Below, piece by piece: positions 1-7,992 of a stretch of 29,418 bases of DNA (position 1 is its first letter; each line of letters opens with the position of its first letter). The stretch lies in NCBI GenBank assembly GCA_027057345.1, contig JALUIX010000064.1, positions 1-29,418 of the forward strand, read 5' to 3'. The notes beneath the pieces are model-generated. The model worked only from the letters and a program-made list of their open reading frames with translations, did not search any database and was not told where the DNA came from. Both the position numbers and the translations under genes were made by a program. The DNA is from S144-45 sp015494035 (GTDB taxonomy: Bacteria; Pseudomonadota; Gammaproteobacteria; Xanthomonadales; Marinicellaceae).

Positions 1-1237
1 TGTCAGGCGAGTTGATCAGTGACTCAAGGGCATTGCGTATGTCTTCATGCCGGTACGGGTCCACGTAGGCCACCGCGTCCCCGCCCACCTCAGGCAGGGA
101 GGAAACACGTGAGCAAACCACCGGGCAACCGTGGTTCATGGCCTCCAGCACCGGCAAGCCAAAGCCCTCGTAAATGGAAGGGAAAACCAGACAGGTGGCG
201 TTTCTGAGCAGGACAGAAAGTTCAGCGTTTGGCAGGTAATCCAGAAATTCATAGCGATAGCGGCCCAGATAGCGATCGAGGTCCTTGAGCTGATTTTCCC
301 ACAGCCAGGCCTTGCGCGCGACAATGGCCAGCTTGTAGGAAGGATCAATGTACGCCATGGCGCGAATCAGGGCCTTGATGTTTTTCTTTGGCTCGATATT
401 GCCCAGAAACAACACATACTTTTCTTCGGTCAGGCGTTTGGCTTTAAGAAAAACCGCATCGTCTTTTGATTTCCGGGCCGGATCTTGCTGATCATCCCGA
501 AAACGGCAGGTCTGGTAGGTGATGTGAATTTTATCCTCCGGCACCTGATACAGCTCCACCAAGTCCTTTTTGGTGTGTTCGGAGACCGCGAAAATGGCAT
601 CGGAATGGTCCACGTTCCAGCGCACCAGCTTGTGAAACATTTTTTTGTCATCCAGGGTGGCAAAGGGCACCCGAAGCGGTATCAGGTCATGAATGGTGGT
701 GATGCTTTTGCTGCCGGAAACCGCAATGGGCAAAAGCGTCGTCCGGTGCCAAATATCCGGTGCCGCAGGCAGTTTCAGCTTCACTGGTCTGCCAGTCAGG
801 CTGAAGAGGCGGTTGGCGGCATGGAACACATCCGGCACATTGGCGATTTTCTGATACAGCACGCCTTTTTTTTGCGAGAGAAAATCACCGGGATTAGCCA
901 CCGTCACCTGTGGCGTGACTTCTACCGCAGGCGGTTTTCGAATTAAATGCAAGGCCTGTCGTAATGCCCGAACGCCGGGCAAATCCAGCCAGGTTTTCTT
1001 GCGAAATTCCTGTTGATCGAACAACATCACTTCGTCCAGCAAAGCAGAGCGACCCGACACATCCGGGTTGGCTGTTAGCACATTGACAGGAAAACCCAGG
1101 CGTTGATAGGCTTCCAGCAGGGTAATGCCGTAAGTCTTGATGCCAGAACCCTTTCGCAGGGCCAGGTTATAGGCGTCAACCAGAATGCGTGGGGAAGTAC
1201 CGGCAGCTGATTCGGAGGTGGGCTCTGTCTGGCTCAT
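1..1237 (-). CDS. Family 4 glycosyltransferase, C-terminus cut by window edge
   Basis: The minus strand reads open from ATG at 1237 to the left edge: 412 full codons with no stop. The protein begins MSQTEPTSESAAGTSPRILV and has a GT-B fold pattern. Near residue 190-200 is TTIHDLIPLR. A GNIEPKKNI segment marks the start of the nucleotide-sugar binding half. YEGFGLPVLEAM carries the EX7E pair (Glu357, Glu365) typical of GT4 retaining transferases. An AAGGA lies about 7 bases before the ATG. The probable role is cytoplasmic transfer of a sugar from a nucleotide-sugar donor during surface polysaccharide assembly; the exact sugar cannot be told. It is divergent from a sulfotransferase, which fits a polysaccharide locus continuing to the left. 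The last C-terminal residues lie outside the window. Confidence 0.88.
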   Translation of the reverse strand, partial: MSQTEPTSESAAGTSPRILVDAYNLALRKGSGIKTYGITLLEAYQRLGFPVNVLTANPDVSGRSALLDEVMLFDQQEFRKKTWLDLPGVRALRQALHLIRKPPAVEVTPQVTVANPGDFLSQKKGVLYQKIANVPDVFHAANRLFSLTGRPVKLKLPAAPDIWHRTTLLPIAVSGSKSITTIHDLIPLRVPFATLDDKKMFHKLVRWNVDHSDAIFAVSEHTKKDLVELYQVPEDKIHITYQTCRFRDDQQDPARKSKDDAVFLKAKRLTEEKYVLFLGNIEPKKNIKALIRAMAYIDPSYKLAIVARKAWLWENQLKDLDRYLGRYRYEFLDYLPNAELSVLLRNATCLVFPSIYEGFGLPVLEAMNHGCPVVCSRVSSLPEVGGDAVAYVDPYRHEDIRNALESLINSPD

Positions 1238-1407
1238 GGCGTGTCCTTGTCTGTTGTCTTGTCGGTGATTAAACCGGCCATCTATATGGATGAAGCATTT
1301 TGCCACACGGGGTCACTTGGCCATTGACGCAATGGCAGGGAATAATCAGCCAACCGAAAGCCAAGCTGTGCTATTTTATCGGCATTTTCCATCAGCGTGC
1401 TTTTTAA

Positions 1408-2355
1408 ATGGCTAATGCCTTTGCCAATGACCATCCGCTCTTTTCCCAGCCCCTGCCCGAGGCGGCAAGGGCCTGTCAGCAATGGCGGCAGCGCCCGGAC
1501 ACGGAAAATTTTCAACGCAATCTGGATTTGCTCAAACGCCATGCCCTGCCAGCCACGCAGCTGACAAAGGCCGCGTGCAGCACCGCCCAGTGGGTTTTCA
1601 GCCACGTGCCAAAAACCGCGGGCACCACGCTGGAAAGCATCCTGGCCAAAAATGTGCCCCTGAAGGACACCCTGCGCATCAACGCGCCGGTGCTCAATGG
1701 CTGCCCCTGCAGCTATGGAGCCAATGGTCGTCATCCCCTTTTATGCATGGGTCATCACCCCATGCACGGCCTTATCTACCAGCTGTTGCCGGAAGCCCCG
1801 GTTTTTCATTTCAGCCTCGTTCGCCACCCGCTGGCGCGCGTGGTTTCGTGGTTCAATTACCTCAAAAGCCATGCCGGGCACGCCCTGCACGCGCGAGTCA
1901 AGGACATGGATCTGGATGAATTTATTGACCAGCCTGACCTGGTCGAAACACGCAATGGCCAGTGCCGCCGCTTTGCCGGCTGGCTGCATCAACCGGACAC
2001 CCCGGCCGATGCCGGCCTGTTGCAACAGGCCAAGGAAGTGATTGAGAGTGGCTTTTCCTTTGTGGGCAGCACTGAACGTTTCGATGAATCCGTGCTGATT
2101 TTGCACAAACTGCTGGGCTTGACGGACATCTACTACCGGCGCCTGAACCAGTCGGAAAAAACGCTGTCGGTGGATGAGCTCAGTCCCGCTCAACGAGACC
2201 GCATTCTGAGCATGAACCGGGCCGATGCAGACTTGCACGACTGGGTCAGTCAGCGGTTGGAAACACAGATCAGCACATTGTTGGCCAAAGACGCGCTGGA
2301 ACGCTTCCAGCAAAACAACCAACGCTGGCATGCCCTGCTGAATACTATTTATTAA
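1408..2355 (+). CDS. Sulfotransferase family 2 protein (PAPS-dependent)
   Basis: 315 residues. The 5'-phosphosulfate-binding loop is HVPKTAGTTL from His66, matching the HxPKTxGT signature of the Sulfotransfer_2 family. The 3'-phosphate-binding segment RHPLARVVSWF starts at Arg139. These indicate transfer of sulfate from PAPS to a carbohydrate or similar acceptor; the acceptor is unknown. No signal peptide is seen, so it is probably cytoplasmic. A TAA stop in frame directly precedes the ATG at 1408, so the start cannot lie further upstream, although the ribosome-binding site is poor. It is divergent from the GT4 gene (170-base gap), suggesting a role in decorating the same glycan. Residues around 95-105 (CPCSYG) are cysteine-rich. 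Confidence 0.8.
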   Translation: MANAFANDHPLFSQPLPEAARACQQWRQRPDTENFQRNLDLLKRHALPATQLTKAACSTAQWVFSHVPKTAGTTLESILAKNVPLKDTLRINAPVLNGCPCSYGANGRHPLLCMGHHPMHGLIYQLLPEAPVFHFSLVRHPLARVVSWFNYLKSHAGHALHARVKDMDLDEFIDQPDLVETRNGQCRRFAGWLHQPDTPADAGLLQQAKEVIESGFSFVGSTERFDESVLILHKLLGLTDIYYRRLNQSEKTLSVDELSPAQRDRILSMNRADADLHDWVSQRLETQISTLLAKDALERFQQNNQRWHALLNTIY

Positions 2356-2362
2356 ACCTTAC

Positions 2363-2388
2363 AAAAGCATCCGCCTTGGCAGGCGTGC
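2363..2388 (-). terminator. Possible intrinsic terminator after pilU
   Basis: On the minus strand, 15 bases past the pilU stop, the arms GCACGCC and GGCG-GA-TGC form a stem with a TGCCAA loop and a 2-base bulge, followed by TTTT. The U-tract is short. The same stem lies 11 bases after the sulfotransferase stop on the plus strand but has no T-run there. Confidence 0.35.
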
Positions 2389-2402
2389 CTCACACAGACA
2401 AA

Positions 2403-3506
2403 TCAAAAGAAACCGCCATCGCCAAATTCGGTTTCCCGGCCACCGGCGCCCTGGGAGAGGTTGATCTTGACCTGCAGACCCTGGGGCGAATCGGAATTTT
2501 CCAGCGCTTCTTCCAGGGTGATAATGCCGGCTTTGTACAGGTCGTAAAGGGCCTGGTCAAAGGTTTGCATACCATCATCGAGGCTTTTGTCCATGGCCTC
2601 TTTCAGCTCGTTGATTTCACCGCGGCGAATCAGCTCGCGGATCATGGGGGTATTGATCAGGATTTCCACTGCGGGGCGGCGCTTGCCCTGAACATCCCGC
2701 ACCAGTCGCTGGGAAATAATGGCCTTGGTATTCAGTGCCAGGTTCATCAGCACGTTCTTGTGCGAATCGCTGGGAAAAAAGTTGAGCACCCGTTCAATGG
2801 CTTGGTCGGCATTATTGGAGTGCAGGGTGGCCAGACACAGGTGGCCGGTCTCGGCAAAGGAAATGGCCGATTCCATGGTGGCCTGGTCGTTCACCTCACC
2901 AATCAGGATCACATCCGGTGCTTCGCGCAGGGCGCTCTTCAGGGCTTTGTGGTAATCGTGTGTGTCAATGCCGATTTCACGCTGGTTGACAATGGATTTC
3001 TTGTGGTTATGGATGTATTCCAGCGGGTCTTCGATGGTCAGGATATGACCGCTCATGGTGGCATTGCGATGATCGATCATGGAAGCCATGGTGGTGGATT
3101 TGCCCGAACCCGTGCCACCAACTACAAGAATCAGGCCGCGTTTTTCCAGAATCAGGTCCTTTAGGTGGGCCGGCAGATTCAACTCTTCAATGCTGGGAAT
3201 TTTACTGCTGATGGAGCGAATAACCATGCCCACTTCACCGCGTTGTTTGAACACGTTGACGCGAAAACGGCCCACCTTGGGCAGGGAGATGGCCAGGTTC
3301 AGCTCCAGGTTTTTTTCAAACTCTGGCACTTGTCCCTCATCCATGATGGAGTAGGCAATTTTCTTGATCAGGCCAGGTGGCAGGCCGGTGCTGCCCAATG
3401 GCTCCAGTATGCCTTCAACCTTGATATTGATGGGTGCGCCCGTACTCAGAAACATATCCGAGGCATTGCGCTCCTTCATGATTTTCAGAAAATGGGTAAG
3501 ATCCAT
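2403..3506 (-). CDS. pilU: Type IV pilus twitching ATPase, PilT/PilU family (PilU-like)
   Basis: 367 residues, the usual size for PilU. It is a hexameric cytoplasmic ATPase that helps retract type IV pili. Walker A GGTGSGKST spans residues 130-138. The Asp box region ILTIEDPLEYIH follows at about 155-166, then the Walker B segment DVILIGEV (Glu204) and the His box GHLCLATLHSNNADQAIERVLNFFP. The HLCLATLH and NFFP wording fits PilU better than PilT. The segment after Walker B is GEVND, where PilT/PilU proteins usually have GE(M/I)R, so an arginine is replaced by Asn206. The ATG at 3506 is the natural family start (MDLTHFLKIM). No pilT lies beside it, although the two are usually adjacent. The flanking genes are a sulfotransferase and a TerB-like gene. 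Confidence 0.88.
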   Translation of the reverse strand: MDLTHFLKIMKERNASDMFLSTGAPINIKVEGILEPLGSTGLPPGLIKKIAYSIMDEGQVPEFEKNLELNLAISLPKVGRFRVNVFKQRGEVGMVIRSISSKIPSIEELNLPAHLKDLILEKRGLILVVGGTGSGKSTTMASMIDHRNATMSGHILTIEDPLEYIHNHKKSIVNQREIGIDTHDYHKALKSALREAPDVILIGEVNDQATMESAISFAETGHLCLATLHSNNADQAIERVLNFFPSDSHKNVLMNLALNTKAIISQRLVRDVQGKRRPAVEILINTPMIRELIRRGEINELKEAMDKSLDDGMQTFDQALYDLYKAGIITLEEALENSDSPQGLQVKINLSQGAGGRETEFGDGGFF

Positions 3507-3696
3507 GAGTGTGGCCTGTTGGTTCGGTGAGAAAATTAGCTGTATCGGCCCGGGTCGGTGCGATTAACCGGGCATAAAATGCGGTCTACATCCCCTTGTT
3601 ATTCATGCCCAGACACCTTTGCCGGCGTGATGCCCAAAAGGTGCCGGGTGCCTTGGTGCGATCCTTGATGCGATCCCTGTGGCGCTTTCGCGCTTT

Positions 3697-4155
3697 TTAC
3701 TTGTGCATCGGTTCGTGGCGAATTTCTTCCAGTTCAAGCGGATCGATGTGCATGTCCCGGGCCAGCTGTTCGAGCATCGCATTTTCCATGACATGGACGC
3801 TTGAGTCAACCTGCGCCAGTTGCCACAAACACTGCAACAGCCGGCCTTTTTGTTCGCGCGTCATCAGTTCGTTGATGGGCACCAGATGCGATTGCCAGCC
3901 CAGTGATCCGTGGGCCTGATCCTCGGCATTACACAGCAGTTTTTCCAGCTCTTCCTCAGCCAGGTCAAAATGACACTTCAGGCTTTCGCTTACCATTTTC
4001 CGCTCTTCCGGAACAGCCACAAAATCCGCATACATCATTTCCAGCAACAAGGCCGCTACCGCCTGTTTCAACTGAGCCAGATCTAGTGCGCTCAGCGGCA
4101 CCGGCGTGGATGGTTCCACCACAGTAGCCACACGTCTGATCCATTCATTTATCAT
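3697..4155 (-). CDS. TerB-like (tellurite resistance TerB family) protein
   Basis: 152 residues, all-helical in appearance, with no signal peptide or membrane segment. The arrangement matches the TerB / DUF533-like fold: an acidic helical core with LLLEMMYADFVAVPEERKMV near residues 35-55 (the D-x-x-x-x-x-x-E metal-binding style loop), and a second similar unit LLQCLWQLAQVDSSVHVMENAMLEQLA near 105-131. The function of such stand-alone TerB proteins is not settled; they are linked to stress and envelope responses. The gene lies 190 bases upstream of pilU on the same strand and could be co-transcribed. The start ATG at 4155 gives MINEWIRR; only weak ribosome-binding bases precede it. Confidence 0.7.
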   Translation of the reverse strand: MINEWIRRVATVVEPSTPVPLSALDLAQLKQAVAALLLEMMYADFVAVPEERKMVSESLKCHFDLAEEELEKLLCNAEDQAHGSLGWQSHLVPINELMTREQKGRLLQCLWQLAQVDSSVHVMENAMLEQLARDMHIDPLELEEIRHEPMHK

Positions 4156-4191
4156 ATATCACACCCTTTCCCGGATAGTTTGCCCTGGTGT

Positions 4192-4223
4192 TTGTCACAC
4201 CTGTTTTTTACTGCGCTTATAAT
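4192..4223 (+). promoter_or_regulatory. Candidate promoter upstream of the lytic transglycosylase gene
   Basis: A perfect TATAAT sits at 4218-4223. TTGTCA at 4192-4197 is the best -35 but is 20 bases away, longer than the usual 17. A start near 4230 would give a leader of about 180 bases before the ATG at 4412. Confidence 0.4.
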
Positions 4224-4325
4224 ACGCGTTTTGGCGCCCGACAAACAGCGTCTGCTGCTGACTGAGCCATCCAGTAGCCTGCCGGTCTGGCAACCATTGG
4301 CACCAGCGGCTTACGAAAACAAATT

Positions 4326-4356
4326 AGCCACCAGGAAATCTTTCTCACTGGTGGCT
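4326..4356. repeat. Perfect 9-bp inverted repeat in the mltD-like leader
   Basis: AGCCACCAG (4326-4334) and CTGGTGGCT (4348-4356) are perfect inverted copies around a 13-base loop, so the leader RNA would form a strong hairpin. No T-run follows on the plus strand. On the minus strand it is followed by the T-rich AATTTGTTTT. The rest of the 4156-4411 gap holds no ORF I would support. Confidence 0.6.
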
Positions 4357-4411
4357 GTCTGTTAATATTCCAATCACTGTCTGTCCCCCTGAACCCAAAC
4401 ACTGCCTGTTT

Positions 4412-5806
4412 ATGACCCGACTACCTGAAACTAACCGCATTTTTCAGCGCGCCTTTGGTTCGTTGACCCTGTACTCCCTGTGCTTTGCCTTGCTGGCCGG
4501 TTGCCAGAGCACCGGCAAACCAGTGAATCAGAAACACAATCACAAACCAGACGTTGCCGAGTCCGTGACAATGGAATCCGCCATTTCATCCCCATCGGAG
4601 ACCACATCTGCTCATGCGGACAATGAAACGGATAACAGGGCGGATAGCACGCCGGTTCCGCTCTCAGCTGGCGAAAGCCCACAGGCACATAGCGAAGAGG
4701 AGTTGCGTGATCAGCATAGTCAGGTCGTGCTGCCACTGTCACCGACAGTGGAAACGGAAAGCCCCCTGGTTTCAGCCGCCAATATCAATGATCCCTGGTT
4801 CGATCTGCTCAAAACCAACCGCGCGGTACAGGCCGCGGCCAACGAGTGGCTGACCTGGAAAAGGCCCCAGTTGTTGCAAACCTGGCAGCATTACCAGCTG
4901 CTTAAAGACCAGATCAAGCCACCCTTTGACAAGGCGGGCATTGATGAATCCCTGTTTGTGGGCATCATGGCCCAGGAAAGCGGTGGCCGCGTGCATTCCA
5001 GTTCCCGCGCCGGTGCCGCCGGTCTGTTTCAGCTTATGCCTGCCACCGCCCGCCGCCTTGGCCTGCACGGCACACAGGGGGACTACAACCTGCGCTACTC
5101 TCCCCAGCACGCAGCCACCGCTGCAGCCACATTTCTGGCCGAACAGATGCAGCGTTATGACCATGACCTGGCCAAGGTGCTGGCCGCTTACAACCGGGGT
5201 GAAAACGGCTTTCGACGCCTCAACCGCCGTCACAAGAATGGCGACTTATGGGCCATGTCCTACTACTATGACCTGCCAGCAGAAACCCGGGCCTATGTGC
5301 CACAGGTGCTGGCAGCCATGCTGCTGTACAAATACCCGCAGGTCTTCAACTTGCGCCTGCCCACGGCTGTGGCCAAAACCAAGCCGGCGGCCATGCGCGT
5401 GACCCTGAAGCAACCGGCCTCACTCAGCCAGCTGGCCGTGTGCTTGGGGCAGGAAAACAACCCCCTGGGCTGGTACCGGGATTTACGCAATCTCAACCAC
5501 GGCATTCGGGCCAACAAGGACCTGCCGGCCGGGACCCGGGTCTGGATTCCGGCGGCCGCGCACAAAGCCTGGGCCGGGCAATGTCAGAACAATGAGCTGA
5601 TGGGGCTGGCGCATCAGTTGCATCAGGCCGATTTCCCTGAGAAACCGCCCATGATGACTTACGTGGTTCGCGCCGGCGATGCGCTCAGTACCATCGCGCG
5701 CCGGTTTTCCTGCACCTCGCGCCGGGAAGTGGCGCGCTTGAACAAACTCAAGGCGCCGCGTTATATGATCCGGGTTGGCCAGAAACTCAAGATCCCGCGT
5801 TGTTGA
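4412..5806 (+). CDS. Membrane-bound lytic murein transglycosylase (MltD-like), SLT plus LysM
   Basis: 464 residues. A lipoprotein signal ends in the lipobox LLAGC (Cys31), so the mature protein is probably outer-membrane anchored in the periplasm. A low-complexity Ser/Glu/Thr linker follows to about residue 120. The SLT lysozyme-like domain covers about 175-285: the catalytic Glu189 sits in AQESGG, followed by GAAGLFQLMPATARRLGL and LAAYNRGENGFRRL. A degenerate LysM-like segment lies around 330-385. One clear C-terminal LysM (about 415-463) runs from TYVVRAGDALSTIARRF to IRVGQKLKIP. It would cleave the MurNAc-GlcNAc bond of peptidoglycan, forming 1,6-anhydroMurNAc. Domain order matches MltD, but with one convincing LysM instead of two. 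The GT39 gene begins 28 bases after its stop. Confidence 0.85.
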   Translation: MTRLPETNRIFQRAFGSLTLYSLCFALLAGCQSTGKPVNQKHNHKPDVAESVTMESAISSPSETTSAHADNETDNRADSTPVPLSAGESPQAHSEEELRDQHSQVVLPLSPTVETESPLVSAANINDPWFDLLKTNRAVQAAANEWLTWKRPQLLQTWQHYQLLKDQIKPPFDKAGIDESLFVGIMAQESGGRVHSSSRAGAAGLFQLMPATARRLGLHGTQGDYNLRYSPQHAATAAATFLAEQMQRYDHDLAKVLAAYNRGENGFRRLNRRHKNGDLWAMSYYYDLPAETRAYVPQVLAAMLLYKYPQVFNLRLPTAVAKTKPAAMRVTLKQPASLSQLAVCLGQENNPLGWYRDLRNLNHGIRANKDLPAGTRVWIPAAAHKAWAGQCQNNELMGLAHQLHQADFPEKPPMMTYVVRAGDALSTIARRFSCTSRREVARLNKLKAPRYMIRVGQKLKIPRC

Positions 5807-5833
5807 CCGGTCTGTCCATGACATCGACCACGC

Positions 5834-7924
5834 ATGCCTGAACTCAGCCACTCCTCCACCCCCGTGCCAACCCAAAGGGGCAACCGACGAGGCTGGTTAA
5901 TGGGGGTTTTCCTGCTGACCTTTGCCGTGCTTGCCTGGCTTTCTGGCCACACCATCGCGCGACTCCCCCTGTTCGGTGATGAAGCCTTTTATTGGCTGGA
6001 AGGCCGTTACCTGGACTGGTCCTACACTGACCTGCCCGGTTGGACGGCCTGGCAGGCAGCCCTGGCAGAAAAAATTGCCGGGCACAGCTATTTTGGTTTG
6101 CGCTGGTTATCCTGGCTGGCTGGCCTGAGCCTGCCCTGGCTGGGTTTTTGGCTGGCCTGGCAGGCCTATGACTGCACTGACACCCAAACAGGCGGTCACA
6201 ACCCCAAGGCCGATCGGGCTACCACCACAAGTTGCTCACGCCGCGATGTGGCGGCACTGGCCGGGTTATTGATTCTGGCACTGCCACTGCTGCAAATCAT
6301 TAACGTCCTCGCCCTGCCCGATGTATGGCTGCTGTTTTTCAGCCTGTTGTTGACGAATCTTTTTCTGCTGGCCGTCCGCACCCATCGTCGCCGCTGGTGG
6401 CTGGCATTGGCCGTCTGTGTGGCCCTGACCATCAATGTGCACGTGCGGGCATGGATCTGGCTGTTTTTTGCCGCCACTGGCCTGTTGCTGGCCTGGCCCC
6501 GCTGGTCGGTGTGGCGGCCCTTGTTGCGCTGGGTGGCCCCGGCGGTCATTCTCGGGCTGTTACCGGTACTGTATTTCAATGCCCGGCATGACTGGGCCCT
6601 GTTTGCCTTCCAGTTCGGCCGGCGCCACCCCTGGCGTTGGCAGGTGGAAAACCTGTCGTTGATTCTGGCTCAGGTCCTGCTGGTGTCACCACTGTTGTTC
6701 TGGCTGTGGGGCTGGAGTCTGAAATCGCTGTGGCAGAAAAAAGCGGACAAGTCAGGCTCGCATCACCAGCCACAACTGCAAAACACCCCGGCAATGCCTG
6801 AGTGGTGTCCGCGGGTGATGCGATGGATTGCACTGACCGCAGGCCTGCACTGGCTGTTCTACGCCCTCACCGGGCTGTTTGCCGATGGCCTGCGCACCAC
6901 CGTGCACTGGATGCTGGCTTCCTACCTGCCGGTTCTGGCCCTGGTGCCGGTGTGGTGGTGCCAACGCCTTGCCGCTTCAAAAACGCAAAAGACCAAACAC
7001 CGCCGTTTTCTTGACGCCTGGCTGGTGCCTCTGGCCGCGGTGTCCGGTCTGGCGCTGAGCCTAGCCTTGGCCCTGTGGCTGGCCCGGCCTGGCCCGGCTC
7101 ATGACCCGCGTCTGGCGCGGGTACTGGACAATTCCAGTGGCTGGCCGAAAATGGCCCAGGCGGTACAAACCGTGGCTGAAACCGAGGGCCTGAACGCGTT
7201 TCTGGCCGATGTGTTCATGACCGGCGCCGAACTGGGTTTTGAACTTGACCGGGCCGACATTCACGTGTTGCCGCATGCCAAAAACATCAAGCACGGACGT
7301 CAGGTCCAGTTGCACCGTATGGGCTTGTTGCATGACCCGACCCGGGCGGTGCAAAAACCCACGCTGCTGGTGGTCGAAGACTCCACGCTGAAGCTACAGG
7401 ACAAGGGTCGCTACTACCTGAACTTGTGCGCCATGCCTGGTGGTGTGCGCTGGCTGGGCGATCTGCTGGCCGCCGGCGGCAACAAGAAATTCACGCTGTT
7501 TCGTCTTGATCCGCCAGTGTCACAGAATCCGCCGCCAGTCCACTGTCAGTTGCCAGCCCTGTTCTATGCCCAACACCAGGCAGTACCGGAAGGCTTGCGT
7601 GTCAGCGGCTGGGTGCTGCGCCACCACCCTGGAAATACTGAAAAGCCCGAGCCGACAGAAGACAGACCCGGAGGGCAACGGCAATTATCACTCCGCTTTC
7701 AAACCGGCGATGGCCAATGGCATCAACAAAGGGTTCGCCGGCACAGCCTGTCCAACCCGGGCGTGGCCAAACTCTACCCTGAGCTGGCTGATCCGGCCCT
7801 GCCCAACGTGGGGTTTGAAACCCTGTTACCGGCAAACACCCAAGCCTATCAGCTCATCTGGCAGGAACAGACAGACCAGGGCCGATGGCAAAAACACCGT
7901 TCAAAAGTGTTTTTGGTGGACTGA
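5834..7924 (+). CDS. GT39-type integral membrane glycosyltransferase (ArnT/PMT-like)
   Basis: 696 residues. The first ~430 residues hold about ten hydrophobic segments. The first extracytoplasmic loop has the GT-C signature: LFGDEAFYWLEGRYLDWSYTDLPGWTAW, where Asp-Glu is the expected catalytic/metal pair and the YTD-PGW stretch resembles ArnT and other family 39 lipid-linked sugar transferases. It would move a sugar from a polyprenyl-phosphate donor to an acceptor on the periplasmic side. The last ~260 residues (from about 435) are soluble and probably periplasmic, longer than in many family members. The ATG at 5834 is chosen because the membrane start follows directly; the ribosome-binding site is weak. 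The gene follows the transglycosylase closely, so co-transcription is likely. The acceptor is unknown. Confidence 0.8.
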   Translation: MPELSHSSTPVPTQRGNRRGWLMGVFLLTFAVLAWLSGHTIARLPLFGDEAFYWLEGRYLDWSYTDLPGWTAWQAALAEKIAGHSYFGLRWLSWLAGLSLPWLGFWLAWQAYDCTDTQTGGHNPKADRATTTSCSRRDVAALAGLLILALPLLQIINVLALPDVWLLFFSLLLTNLFLLAVRTHRRRWWLALAVCVALTINVHVRAWIWLFFAATGLLLAWPRWSVWRPLLRWVAPAVILGLLPVLYFNARHDWALFAFQFGRRHPWRWQVENLSLILAQVLLVSPLLFWLWGWSLKSLWQKKADKSGSHHQPQLQNTPAMPEWCPRVMRWIALTAGLHWLFYALTGLFADGLRTTVHWMLASYLPVLALVPVWWCQRLAASKTQKTKHRRFLDAWLVPLAAVSGLALSLALALWLARPGPAHDPRLARVLDNSSGWPKMAQAVQTVAETEGLNAFLADVFMTGAELGFELDRADIHVLPHAKNIKHGRQVQLHRMGLLHDPTRAVQKPTLLVVEDSTLKLQDKGRYYLNLCAMPGGVRWLGDLLAAGGNKKFTLFRLDPPVSQNPPPVHCQLPALFYAQHQAVPEGLRVSGWVLRHHPGNTEKPEPTEDRPGGQRQLSLRFQTGDGQWHQQRVRRHSLSNPGVAKLYPELADPALPNVGFETLLPANTQAYQLIWQEQTDQGRWQKHRSKVFLVD

Positions 7925-7992
7925 ATGCTGGGAATCCGGCCTCGAATTTATTACCTTCGGCTTCTGGACACCACTCACGCAAGGACACCGCC

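Noticed and set aside
2376..3164. 262-codon open frame on the plus strand
   Set aside because: Lies opposite pilU, which has full ATPase motifs; this is an antisense shadow.
3614..3643. 7-bp inverted repeat CACCTTT/AAAGGTG between the TerB-like gene and pilU
   Set aside because: Long loop and no T-run on either strand; not enough to call a terminator or operator.
3682..3698. GGCGC-TTTC-GCGC followed by T-run on the plus strand
   Set aside because: Stem of only about four pairs, and no plus-strand gene ends here; it overlaps the TerB-like stop codon.
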